The notes under the pieces were generated by a model. The model saw nothing but the letters and a program-made list of their open reading frames with translations. It was not told where the DNA came from and searched no databases. Made by a program: the position numbers and the translations under genes. 64,000 nt of DNA from Alteromonas sp047556435. GTDB taxonomy: Bacteria > Pseudomonadota > Gammaproteobacteria > Enterobacterales > Alteromonadaceae. Below, one piece after another: positions 43,502-51,184 of the stretch. Every line of letters starts with the position of its first letter. Positions within the stretch are counted from its first letter, which is position 1. The stretch is taken from positions 2,418,001 through 2,482,000 of the forward strand of contig NZ_CP180210.1 of the NCBI RefSeq assembly GCF_047556435.1, in the 5' to 3' direction.

Positions 43502-44155
43502 TTAGCCCCCGAACTTTCGTTTGCCGAATGTTTTTGGCTCGGGCTTTTGTGGCACCGTTAAGGGCAATGTTACGGAATCAGTATCTTGATTCAGTTCGAC
43601 GACTTTTCGACGAGTTTGGGTCAAATCTAAACCCGGATGCCAAAGTGTGACACTCGAAACGTCTTCAGGAATATAAAGCATACCGTCCTTACCAGACTGA
43701 CTGTATTCAGAGCCGTCATTGACATAGATATAGCCTATCATCTGGTCATGTATGTTGCAGCCAAGAACAACAATACCCGGCGTCGCAAACGTCACCGGAT
43801 CACTGGGCTCACCACTATAAAGTTTTATTTCAAAGGTTTTCGCTGCAGAGAAACTGTAAACATGGTGACGAATGTTATCACTGTTAGGAAATGAGACCTG
43901 TTGCCCCTGTTCAATGACTTTGACGTGCGGTACGAATTGCCTGTCAACCTGATCCACAATCGCCACAGTAGTAGAAGACGTTGCAGCATCGTCCTCAGCC
44001 GGCCATGTCGCAATGACATCAGATAATGCCGAACCGTTCTGATCTGTGATCCGCAACGATTTTCCGCTTACACCGGTTACTTGCGCGGCAATCACGAATA
44101 CCAAAAACTTTACTACTCTACAGGTTTTGATAACACACCTCGTTGGGCATTTCAT
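43502..44155 (-). CDS. Cupredoxin-like periplasmic protein (annotated elsewhere as 'methylamine utilization')
   Basis: 217 residues, signal peptide ending near VTGVSGKS. A cupredoxin fold with a full type-1 copper set: NIRHHVYSFS (H97 or H98) and LGCNIHDQMIGYIYV (C133, H136, M139). The text QFVPHVKVIEQGQQVSFPNSD is the plastocyanin-like first half. C-terminal extension to KFGG is basic and Pro-rich. Homologues are often labelled methylamine utilization protein, but no methylamine dehydrogenase genes are near. First gene of the four-gene operon; its leader carries a GC-rich hairpin. Confidence 0.85.
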   Translation of the reverse strand: MKCPTRCVIKTCRVVKFLVFVIAAQVTGVSGKSLRITDQNGSALSDVIATWPAEDDAATSSTTVAIVDQVDRQFVPHVKVIEQGQQVSFPNSDNIRHHVYSFSAAKTFEIKLYSGEPSDPVTFATPGIVVLGCNIHDQMIGYIYVNDGSEYSQSGKDGMLYIPEDVSSVTLWHPGLDLTQTRRKVVELNQDTDSVTLPLTVPQKPEPKTFGKRKFGG

Positions 44156-44375
44156 TAATCACGTTTACTGCAATTTACGCGAGATTCAAAGGTATAACAA
44201 CCTGGGGAAGGTGTAACCGCAGCGATATTCTCGCCTTCCCCGCCGTAATTCGAAGAGACAATACGATGCAAGCGCAACGCGTTGGTCCTAGGCAGCAATA
44301 TGACGAATATCAGACGGGAAAATCTGAAAGAAAATGTTAACCACTGAGGGAAAAAGGGTGACGAGGGCTAATAAC
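44156..44375. promoter_or_regulatory. Leader region of the cupredoxin operon
   Basis: About 220 bases between the tRNA-Leu terminator and the cupredoxin start. It contains an inverted repeat: GGGGAAGG (44204-44211) and CCTTCCCC (44234-44241), eight-base arms with 22 bases between, 49-86 bases before the start codon. It does not match the GEMM c-di-GMP riboswitch as I know it. No clear sigma-70 boxes. Confidence 0.4.
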
Positions 44376-44402
44376 AAAAAAGCCAGCTAAGCTGGCTTTT
44401 TT
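44376..44402 (-). terminator. Rho-independent terminator after tRNA-Leu
   Basis: Seven-base stem AGCCAGC/GCTGGCT with a three-base loop, A-rich one side, T6 the other; works in both directions. It ends the secG-tRNA-Leu transcript eight bases past the CCA. Confidence 0.9.
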
Positions 44403-44409
44403 GTTATTT

Positions 44410-44495
44410 TGGTGCGGAAAGCGGGACTTGAACCCGCACGAGCATAGCTCACTACCCCCTCAAGATAGCGTGTCTACCAATTCCACCACTTCCGC
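44410..44495 (-). tRNA. leuU: tRNA-Leu (anticodon GAG)
   Basis: 86 nucleotides including an encoded CCA. Acceptor arms GCGGAAG/CTTTCCGC pair; the D arm reads GTGGAATTGGTAGACAC; the anticodon loop TTGAGGG gives GAG; a long variable arm (TGAGCTATGCTCG) marks a class II tRNA; the T arm has GGTTCAAGTCCCG. It lies seven bases after secG, the E. coli secG-leuU arrangement. Confidence 0.97.
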
Positions 44496-44502
44496 AAATT
44501 TC

Positions 44503-44892
44503 TTAGTTTGGTACGTCTGAGTTATTTTCTGCATCATCGGTTGCAGGTACATCAGACGCTGGCGCATTGCCCTGGCTTACAGGTACATCCGCATCGCCAG
44601 GAACTTGTTGCTCTGATACCGGCACATCCATGAACTCAAAATCATCGGCTGCCTTTTCACGGTTTGCCGTGATATTACCCAGCGTCAAGCTGATTCCAAA
44701 GAACAGAGTAGCTAATATTCCCGTTGTGCGAGTCATAAAGTTACCTGAACCCGATGAACCGAATACGGTATTCGAACCGCCAGCACCGAATGAAGCGCCC
44801 ATGTCTGCGCCTTTACCCTGCTGGATCAGTACAAAGCCGATCAACAATAGTGCGACAATCAGATAAGCGACTAATAGCACTTCGTATAACAT
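44503..44892 (-). CDS. secG: Preprotein translocase subunit SecG
   Basis: Auxiliary subunit of SecYEG. 129 residues: two membrane helices (YEVLLVAYLIVALLLIGFVL and MTRTTGILATLFFGISLTLG) joined by the conserved loop QQGKGADMGASFGAGGSNTVFG, then an acidic Asp/Pro-rich tail. ATG at 44892 with GAGG before it; a 12-codon longer frame overlaps tpiA and is rejected. Sits seven bases after tpiA and seven before tRNA-Leu. Confidence 0.95.
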   Translation of the reverse strand: MLYEVLLVAYLIVALLLIGFVLIQQGKGADMGASFGAGGSNTVFGSSGSGNFMTRTTGILATLFFGISLTLGNITANREKAADDFEFMDVPVSEQQVPGDADVPVSQGNAPASDVPATDDAENNSDVPN

Positions 44893-44899
44893 AATTACC

Positions 44900-45655
44900 T
44901 CAAATCTTTGCCGATTGGCAAATTGCAATAAAATCGTCTGTCTTCAGACTCGCGCCACCGATCAGGCCGCCATCTACGTCAGGCTGTCCAAACAGCTCTT
45001 GCGCGTTCGCGGGCTTCACACTGCCGCCGTATAAAATTCTCATTCCCGACGCCATCTCTGCGTCAGTATCAGCAAGTTCACTACGAATGAACGCATGAAC
45101 ATCCTGCGCTTGCTCGGGACTCGCTGTTTTGCCCGTGCCGATAGCCCAAATGGGTTCGTAGGCAATAACACTTCGACTAAGTTCATCTGCGCTAAGCTTG
45201 CTGGTAAGTGCACGTAGCTGCTCTCTGATGAACCCCTGTACTGCATCGTCACCTGCCTCTCTGACCTCAAGAGGCTCGCCAACACAGATTATTGGGGTTA
45301 ATTGTCCGGAAACAACCTTCGCGGCTTTTTCAGCGACCCACTCACTAGACTCACCGTGGTCTTCACGACGTTCTGAATGGCCAACTATGATATATTTACA
45401 ACCGACTTCTTTCAGCATTTCCACAGAAAGGTCACCGGTGTGCGCGCCATTATCAAGTGCGCTCACGTCCTGAGCGCCGATGGCAAAATTCACATCACCG
45501 AATGCGGCGAGATAAACAGCTGGAGGACACACGACGATATCCACGCCTTCGGCGTTAGTTGCATCCAATGTGTTGATGAAATCTGCAACAAGCGCCTTGT
45601 CACCATTCATCTTCCAGTTACCCGCTACCAGCGGCTTTCTTTTCATAGTCGTCAC
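44900..45655 (-). CDS. tpiA: Triosephosphate isomerase
   Basis: Interconverts glyceraldehyde-3-phosphate and dihydroxyacetone phosphate. 251 residues, TIM barrel: GNWKMNG with the catalytic Lys, IIVGHSERR with the catalytic His, AYEPIWAIGTGK with the catalytic Glu, and ILYGGSVKPANA. Start is GTG at 45655 with AAGG eight bases before, or ATG at 45646 three codons in; either is possible. It lies between glmM and secG. Confidence 0.96.
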   Translation of the reverse strand: MTTMKRKPLVAGNWKMNGDKALVADFINTLDATNAEGVDIVVCPPAVYLAAFGDVNFAIGAQDVSALDNGAHTGDLSVEMLKEVGCKYIIVGHSERREDHGESSEWVAEKAAKVVSGQLTPIICVGEPLEVREAGDDAVQGFIREQLRALTSKLSADELSRSVIAYEPIWAIGTGKTASPEQAQDVHAFIRSELADTDAEMASGMRILYGGSVKPANAQELFGQPDVDGGLIGGASLKTDDFIAICQSAKI

Positions 45656-45750
45656 TTCGCAGACCTTAGCCCTGTCTTAAAGCGGGCGTGATATTAACGA
45701 TTCCGGAAACAATATACAAGAACTAAACGTAAAATACGTCCACCAATCAA

Positions 45751-47094
45751 TTAATTGGCGACTTTACGTACAGCCTCTGCAATAAATTCTGCCCATTTTT
45801 CAGAGGCTTTGACATCATCTGATTCAACCATCACCCGGATCAATGGCTCTGTACCACTTTTTCTTAGCAACACACGCCCCCGTTTCCCCAATGAAGATTC
45901 AGCTTCCGTTACCGCAAGCTGCACAGCCTGGGCATTAAGCGGATCATTAGCGGGTTCGGCAAACCTGACGTTCACCAGAGTCTGTGGGTATTTTTCAAAT
46001 CCGCTGCTAAGCTCATGGAGATCCATATTACTTCGAAGCATCGCGGCAATCACCTGAAGACCCGCAACAATCCCATCACCTGTAGATGCCATGTTGAGAT
46101 TCAGGACATGGCCTGAATTTTCACCGCCAATTGACCAGCCCTTCTGCTGAAGTAATTCCATGACGTAACGATCACCCACATTACTGCGTGCAAACGGGAC
46201 GCCCAGTTTTGACAACGCGTTCTCTAATCCAAGGTTACTCATCAGTGTGCCGACGACCCCACCCTGCATTTTGCCATTTTTCAGTGCGTCTCTGGCAATG
46301 ATGTACAGGATCTGATCACCATCTATCACGTTGCCCAGGTTATCTACCATCATAATACGGTCGCCGTCGCCATCCAAGGCAAATCCAAGGTCTGCATTAT
46401 GCTCCAGAACAGCTTCAACCGTGGCTTTCATCGACGTAGCACCGACTTTTTCGTTGATATTTAAGCCATTCGGCTTGGTGCCAATTTCAATAACCTCTGC
46501 CCCAAGCTCAGACAGAACGTTAGGGGCAATGTGGTAAGTTGCACCGTGTGCGCAATCTACCACCACTTTAAGGCCAGTCAGCGACAACTCTGAAGGGAAC
46601 GTGCCTTTACAAAATTCTATGTAACGCCCTGCAGCATCCTCAATCCGGCTGGCCTTCCCTAACTTATCGGACGCCACGCACGTCATCGGTTGTTCCAGCA
46701 TATCTTCAATGGCCAGCTCAATGTCATCATCAAGTTTGAAACCATCTGCCGAGAAAAATTTAATTCCGTTATCGTAATAAGGGTTGTGCGAGGCGCTAAT
46801 GACAATTCCGGCTTCAGAACGGAATGTTTTGGTAAGGTAAGCGATAGCTGGCGTTGGCATAGGTCCAAGCAGACCAATATTGATGCCCGCAGCAGAAAGA
46901 CCGGCCTCTAATGACGATTCAAGCATGTAGCCAGAAATGCGGGTATCCTTACCAATGAGCACCTTATTTGTGCCACGCCCGGCTAGTACCTTACCGGCGG
47001 CCCAACCGAGCTTGATGACGAATTCCGGGTTTATTGCACTTTCGCCAACCTTGCCACGAATGCCGTCAGTACCAAAATATTTACGCTGCCCCAT
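45751..47094 (-). CDS. glmM: Phosphoglucosamine mutase
   Basis: Converts glucosamine-6-phosphate to glucosamine-1-phosphate for peptidoglycan and LPS. 447 residues; phosphoserine S102 in ISASHNP, metal loop LDGDGDR (about 240-246), sugar-binding GGENSGH and C-terminal phosphate-binding RKSGTEPLIRVM. Size is nearly the same as E. coli GlmM (445). It follows folP by 18 bases, as in E. coli. Confidence 0.97.
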   Translation of the reverse strand: MGQRKYFGTDGIRGKVGESAINPEFVIKLGWAAGKVLAGRGTNKVLIGKDTRISGYMLESSLEAGLSAAGINIGLLGPMPTPAIAYLTKTFRSEAGIVISASHNPYYDNGIKFFSADGFKLDDDIELAIEDMLEQPMTCVASDKLGKASRIEDAAGRYIEFCKGTFPSELSLTGLKVVVDCAHGATYHIAPNVLSELGAEVIEIGTKPNGLNINEKVGATSMKATVEAVLEHNADLGFALDGDGDRIMMVDNLGNVIDGDQILYIIARDALKNGKMQGGVVGTLMSNLGLENALSKLGVPFARSNVGDRYVMELLQQKGWSIGGENSGHVLNLNMASTGDGIVAGLQVIAAMLRSNMDLHELSSGFEKYPQTLVNVRFAEPANDPLNAQAVQLAVTEAESSLGKRGRVLLRKSGTEPLIRVMVESDDVKASEKWAEFIAEAVRKVAN

Positions 47095-47112
47095 ACTGTC
47101 ACTTCCTGATTA

Positions 47113-47937
47113 TTATTGTAACGCTTTTAATTTATTAACTATGGCAACGGCGTCAGCCGTTTCCTGCACATCGTGTACGCGTATTATCTGTGCGCCCATT
47201 TGTGCGGCAATTGTAGCGAGTGCAATGCTTCCAGCCAAGCGTTCGTTGACCGGCCGGTTAAGCAATTGCCCTATCATTGACTTTCTTGACATGCCCACCA
47301 GGACCGGATATCCCAAATTAAGGACGTTGGGCAACCCGTTTAATAGCTGATAATTATGCTCAAGTGCTTTGCCAAAACCGTAACCGGGATCAAGAATCAG
47401 CTTATCAGTGGAAATACCCGCTTTTTTACACGCTTCAATACGTTGCTGTAAAAACGCAATTACGTCTTGGGTTACATCATCATACTCTGGGGTTTGCTGC
47501 ATAGTTCTGGGTTGCCCCTGCATATGCATGAGGCAAACGGGAACAGCCGCGTTTGATGCCACCTCGATCGCTCCCGGCTCCTGCAATGCTCTAACGTCGT
47601 TAATCAATTCAGCACCTGCGGCAACGGCTTCCTGCATCACCTTCGCCTTGCTGGTATCTACCGAAATAATTACGTTGGTTTCTCTGCTGATAGCCTCAAT
47701 GGCCGGGATTACGCGATCAAGTTCCTCTTGCACGCCTACTTCAGGGGCGCCTGGTCTCGTCGACTCCCCACCGATATCGATAAAGGTCGCGCCTTGCGCA
47801 ACCATCGCTAACGCATGTCTGATAGCAAGGTCGATCTGCTGGTGCTTGCCACCATCTGAAAAACTGTCTGGCGTAACATTTAAAATGCCCATGATATGGG
47901 GCTGGTCAAATGAAAGGGTTCGGGAAGGAAATTGCAT
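47113..47937 (-). CDS. folP: Dihydropteroate synthase
   Basis: Joins p-aminobenzoate to the pterin in folate synthesis; the target of sulfonamides. 274 residues, TIM barrel with ILNVTPDSFSDGG, DIGGESTRPGA, VNDVRALQEPG, LMHMQG, DPGYGFGKALEHN and SRKSMIG loops all intact. ATG at 47937 is taken; a GTG at 47953-47955 is in frame. Neither has a strong ribosome site. Between ftsH (127 bases, with a terminator) and glmM. Confidence 0.95.
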   Translation of the reverse strand: MQFPSRTLSFDQPHIMGILNVTPDSFSDGGKHQQIDLAIRHALAMVAQGATFIDIGGESTRPGAPEVGVQEELDRVIPAIEAISRETNVIISVDTSKAKVMQEAVAAGAELINDVRALQEPGAIEVASNAAVPVCLMHMQGQPRTMQQTPEYDDVTQDVIAFLQQRIEACKKAGISTDKLILDPGYGFGKALEHNYQLLNGLPNVLNLGYPVLVGMSRKSMIGQLLNRPVNERLAGSIALATIAAQMGAQIIRVHDVQETADAVAIVNKLKALQ

Positions 47938-48018
47938 ATTACTAATATATCTCACAAATCATAAGCAGCTCAGCCCTGTCAGTTCCGTGCTGATGCTCGA
48001 AGAATAAATGATTAAGTA

Positions 48019-48049
48019 TAAAAAAAGCGCCATGAAACTGGCGCTTTTT
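48019..48049 (-). terminator. Rho-independent terminator after ftsH
   Basis: Stem GCGCCA/TGGCGC extended by A/T pairs, six-base loop, A7 and T5 flanks. It lies between ftsH and folP, so folP-glmM probably has its own promoter or relies on read-through. Confidence 0.88.
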
Positions 48050-48064
48050 ACATAATCATCTTAA

Positions 48065-50005
48065 TTAGCCAGGAAGATCGCCGGGCTTGCCAACAGAAGG
48101 CTTATCCACCCCATCATCGGTGATTTCGCCTTCACGAGCTGGCTTGCCGCCGCTAGGCTTGTCGCCGCCTGATGGCGTACGGTCATCCCAGTCAGCCGGC
48201 GGGCGAACGTCTCGACGAGCCATCAAATCGTCAATTTGCTTGGCATCAATCGTTTCGTACTTCATCAGGGCGTCTTTCATTGAATGAAGAATGTCGATGT
48301 TTTCTTCAAGAATCTTTTTCGCTCTGTCGTAGTTAGAATCTATCAGCGCTTTAATTTCGCTATCAATAGCGCGGGCAGTATCATCCGACATGTGCGATGC
48401 TTTCGACATGCTCTTGCCAAGGAATACTTCTCCCTCATCTTCCGCATACAGCATCGGCCCCATCTTGCTCGAGAGACCCCACTGGGTCACCATCTTGCGA
48501 GCAATATCAGTCGCTCGCTCGATATCGTTAGATGCCCCGGTTGTCACTTTGTCATCGCCGTAGATAATTTGCTCTGCGATACGGCCACCAAACAAACTTG
48601 AAAGCATACTCTCAAGGTGCTGTTTAGAATGGCTCACCCGATCTTGCTCAGGCAGATACATCGTCACACCCAACGCACGTCCACGCGGAATAATTGACAC
48701 CTTATAAACCGGATCATGTTCTGGGACTAACCGGCCTACAATAGCATGGCCAGCTTCGTGATACGCTGTCATCTCTTTCTCGGACTCAGACATCACCATG
48801 GATTTACGCTCAGAGCCCATCATGATCTTGTCTTTTGCCTTATCGAACTCTTCCATCGATACAACACGCTTGTTACCCCGAGCGGCAAACAGTGCAGCTT
48901 CATTAACCAGGTTTGCCAAATCGGCTCCTGAGAAACCCGGTGTGCCTCGTGCAATAACTGACGGGTCGACATTATCTGCAACAGGAACTTTGCGTACGTG
49001 TACTTTTAGTATCTGCTCACGCCCGCGAATATCCGGAAGACCTACTACGACCTGACGGTCGAAACGACCAGGACGCAGCAGCGCAGGGTCGAGTACATCA
49101 GGACGGTTTGTCGCCGCAATGACAATAATACCTTCATGACCTTCAAAGCCGTCCATTTCAACCAGCATCTGGTTTAGTGTCTGCTCACGTTCGTCATGAC
49201 CACCGCCAAGACCAGCACCACGTTGACGACCTACTGCATCGATCTCATCGATAAATATAATACAAGGAGCCGCTTTTTTGGCTTGTTCGAACATGTCACG
49301 GACACGAGATGCACCTACACCGACGAACATTTCTACGAAGTCAGAACCGGAGATAGTGAAAAACGGCACTTTGGCCTCACCGGCAATCGCTTTTGCCAGT
49401 AACGTTTTACCCGTTCCCGGTGGACCTACCATCAGCACACCTTTCGGGATCTTACCGCCGAGCTTCTGGAACTTGGAAGGGTCGCGCAAAAAGTCGACCA
49501 ACTCAGCAACATCTTCTTTCGCTTCATCACAACCAGCAACGTCAGCAAACGTCGTCTTGATTTGATCTTCGCCAAGCAGACGCGCTTTGCTCTTGCCGAA
49601 CGACATAGCACCACGGCCGCCACCGCCCTGCATTTGCCGCATGAAGAAAATCCATACCGCAATAAGCAGAAGCATTGGGAACCAGGAAATGAAGATAGAC
49701 GTCAGGATTGACGGTTCTTCCGGCGGCTCACCAAGCATACGAACTTCATTTTTCGCCAGGTCAGAAATCAGCTTATCGTCGAAATAAGGAATGTAGGTAA
49801 CGAAATTCTCACCGGAACGTTTCGTACCGCGAATTTCCCGTGAGTCGCCGTCGATGCGTACTTCACGAATGTTGCCCTGATTTACCTCTTTCAGGAAGGT
49901 GGTGTAATCCGTTTGGGCACGCGTCGACTCACCCGGAGAAAAACTCTGGAAAACCGACATCAACACCACGGCGATGACCAACCATAAGATTAAATTTTTT
50001 GCCAT
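48065..50005 (-). CDS. ftsH: ATP-dependent zinc metalloprotease FtsH
   Basis: Membrane AAA+ protease that degrades, among others, LpxC and the heat-shock sigma factor. About 646 residues: two membrane helices around a small periplasmic domain, Walker A GPPGTGKT (194-201), Walker B IIFIDEIDA, the second region of homology ATNRPDVLDPALLRPGRFD, zinc motif HEAGH (416-420). The tail is Gly/Pro-rich with two DKPS-GKP copies. ATG 50005 matches the E. coli MAKNL start; a TTG at 50014 with GAGG nine bases before is the alternative. No rlmE upstream. Confidence 0.96.
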   Translation of the reverse strand: MAKNLILWLVIAVVLMSVFQSFSPGESTRAQTDYTTFLKEVNQGNIREVRIDGDSREIRGTKRSGENFVTYIPYFDDKLISDLAKNEVRMLGEPPEEPSILTSIFISWFPMLLLIAVWIFFMRQMQGGGGRGAMSFGKSKARLLGEDQIKTTFADVAGCDEAKEDVAELVDFLRDPSKFQKLGGKIPKGVLMVGPPGTGKTLLAKAIAGEAKVPFFTISGSDFVEMFVGVGASRVRDMFEQAKKAAPCIIFIDEIDAVGRQRGAGLGGGHDEREQTLNQMLVEMDGFEGHEGIIVIAATNRPDVLDPALLRPGRFDRQVVVGLPDIRGREQILKVHVRKVPVADNVDPSVIARGTPGFSGADLANLVNEAALFAARGNKRVVSMEEFDKAKDKIMMGSERKSMVMSESEKEMTAYHEAGHAIVGRLVPEHDPVYKVSIIPRGRALGVTMYLPEQDRVSHSKQHLESMLSSLFGGRIAEQIIYGDDKVTTGASNDIERATDIARKMVTQWGLSSKMGPMLYAEDEGEVFLGKSMSKASHMSDDTARAIDSEIKALIDSNYDRAKKILEENIDILHSMKDALMKYETIDAKQIDDLMARRDVRPPADWDDRTPSGGDKPSGGKPAREGEITDDGVDKPSVGKPGDLPG

Positions 50006-50394
50006 ATCGCTCAATGCTACTAACCTCTAAATAAAGTCGATTTCCATCCTGTTAACCAAGCAATTTCCTTACCAGAAATCCCCGGAAAAAGACGGTTATC
50101 GACACGAAATTCGCTAACCCAAAGGGTACTACATTTTATATCCGCTAGCCACCAGATACGCTTCTGAGTGACGCGCCGACAATGATTCTGTGAACGCTAA
50201 TTGCTGATACGTTTACTGCAAATTGTTGTATCAAGTGGTCGCCGGTACGACAGAGCGCTTACCTTACGCCTTATGACGAGGTGCGACCCGTTTAGTCACA
50301 AGATACCGCCCGTTTAGACCGACCTGATTTACGTCTTGCTTGTGCCAGGCAGTCGCCAAGCGTTTTCACACTGTCCTGCTACCAGGCTTTTTTT

Positions 50395-50586
50395 TTACCC
50401 CACATAAAGTGCCAGCATGTCCGTCAACAATTCACTGCGTTTATTCATGCTACCAATTGAGACAACATTATCATTACGGCGTTCCCCGCTTTTCTGTTCA
50501 ACGATGTGAGTAAATCTGATCACGCAACCCTGTCCTGCAATATCGATATCTACAATGTGCCAATTAGCATGCTGATCACAACCATT
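50395..50586 (-). pseudogene. Open frame with protein-like sequence, possible gene remnant
   Basis: 63 codons without a stop, ending TAA at 50395. The translation contains HIVDIDIAGQGCVIRFTHI and later SIGSMNKRSELLTDMLALY, which looks like real protein by composition. No start codon stands near the open end; GTG at 50523 with AGGACAGG before it would give 42 residues. I do not recognise the family. It may be a small gene or the end of a decayed one in the ftsH leader. Confidence 0.25.
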
Positions 50587-50728
50587 CTACTATTATCCGA
50601 TGAATGCTCACTTGCGGCACCGTGCCTGACCTGACAACAGGGATAACTGTTCCCACCTGCAGGGCTCTTATTGTTCGCGGCATGCACTTTTTTGTTTTTC
50701 CGCAACATTGTGATTAGGATTGTGAAGT

Positions 50729-50756
50729 AGATGGCGTTAGAATACGTCATTTCAAG
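50729..50756 (-). promoter_or_regulatory. Sigma-32 heat-shock promoter candidate for ftsH
   Basis: Minus strand: perfect CTTGAAA (50750-50756), 13-base spacer, then CGCCATCT (50729-50736), one mismatch from CCCCATNT. It directs transcription towards ftsH, 724 bases before its start, and overlies the region just upstream of yhbY. In E. coli rlmE-ftsH is heat-shock controlled from the corresponding place. Confidence 0.65.
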
Positions 50757-50791
50757 TCGTAATGAACAGATTAATTGTAAGAATTCTATTA

Positions 50792-51085
50792 ATGAAACTA
50801 TCAAATAAACAAAAACAGTTTCTCAAAGGCCTGGCACATCCACTTAAACCCGTGGTGCAGTTAGGTAATAACGGACTGACAGAAGGCGTTGTTGCTGAAA
50901 TCGATAACGCATTATCCCATCACGAACTCATCAAAGTGAAAGTGCCCACCGATGACCGCGAAGAAAAAGCGCTGATTATGGATGCCATCGTTCGCGAAAC
51001 CGAATCGGTCAAACTTCAGGTTATTGGTCACACGCTGGTAATTTACCGTCCTTCAGACGATCGTAAAATTCAGTTGCCAAAATAA
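50792..51085 (+). CDS. yhbY: Ribosome-associated RNA-binding protein YhbY
   Basis: 97-residue CRM-domain (CRS1-YhbY) protein that associates with pre-50S ribosomes. LSNKQKQFLKGLAHPLKPVVQLGNNGLTEGVV is followed by the family's second half ending VIGHTLVIYRPS. Matches E. coli YhbY (97 aa). The ATG at 50792 is taken; ten more upstream codons from 50762 are not family-like. The ribosome site is weak. Divergent from ftsH as in E. coli, where rlmE would lie between. Confidence 0.94.
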   Translation: MKLSNKQKQFLKGLAHPLKPVVQLGNNGLTEGVVAEIDNALSHHELIKVKVPTDDREEKALIMDAIVRETESVKLQVIGHTLVIYRPSDDRKIQLPK

Positions 51086-51184
51086 ATCATTCATTTATGC
51101 CGACCCTCGTCGGCATCGTGGAGTTTGCTCTCAACTGTCAGTAATATTGCGGTTTTACGTAATAACAACAAGACAGGAAATGTT

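Larger units (their letters stand above)
50006..50791. other. Long region between ftsH and yhbY, lacking rlmE
   Basis: About 785 bases between divergent genes, the size of an rlmE gene plus spacers, yet no RlmE motif (for example LGAAPGGWSQ or DSSRARSRE) is readable in any minus-strand frame. Contents: a sigma-32-like promoter (50729-50756, minus), a 63-codon minus-strand open frame (50395-50586), a weak four-pair stem followed by T9 on the plus strand (about 50382-50397), and two CCGTTTAG copies near 50288 and 50310. Confidence 0.6.

Noticed and set aside
44161..44320. c-di-GMP riboswitch in the leader of the cupredoxin/EAL operon
   Set aside because: Considered because of the EAL gene, but the conserved GEMM sequences as I know them are absent; only a simple inverted repeat is present.
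50006..50791. Decayed rlmE in the ftsH leader
   Set aside because: Size and position fit, but no RlmE motif could be read in the minus-strand frames, so no rlmE pseudogene is called.
50550..50804. Minus-strand 84-codon frame overlapping the yhbY start
   Set aside because: It overlaps the yhbY N-terminus and the sigma-32 promoter, begins upstream of that promoter, and its sequence has no family-like feature.
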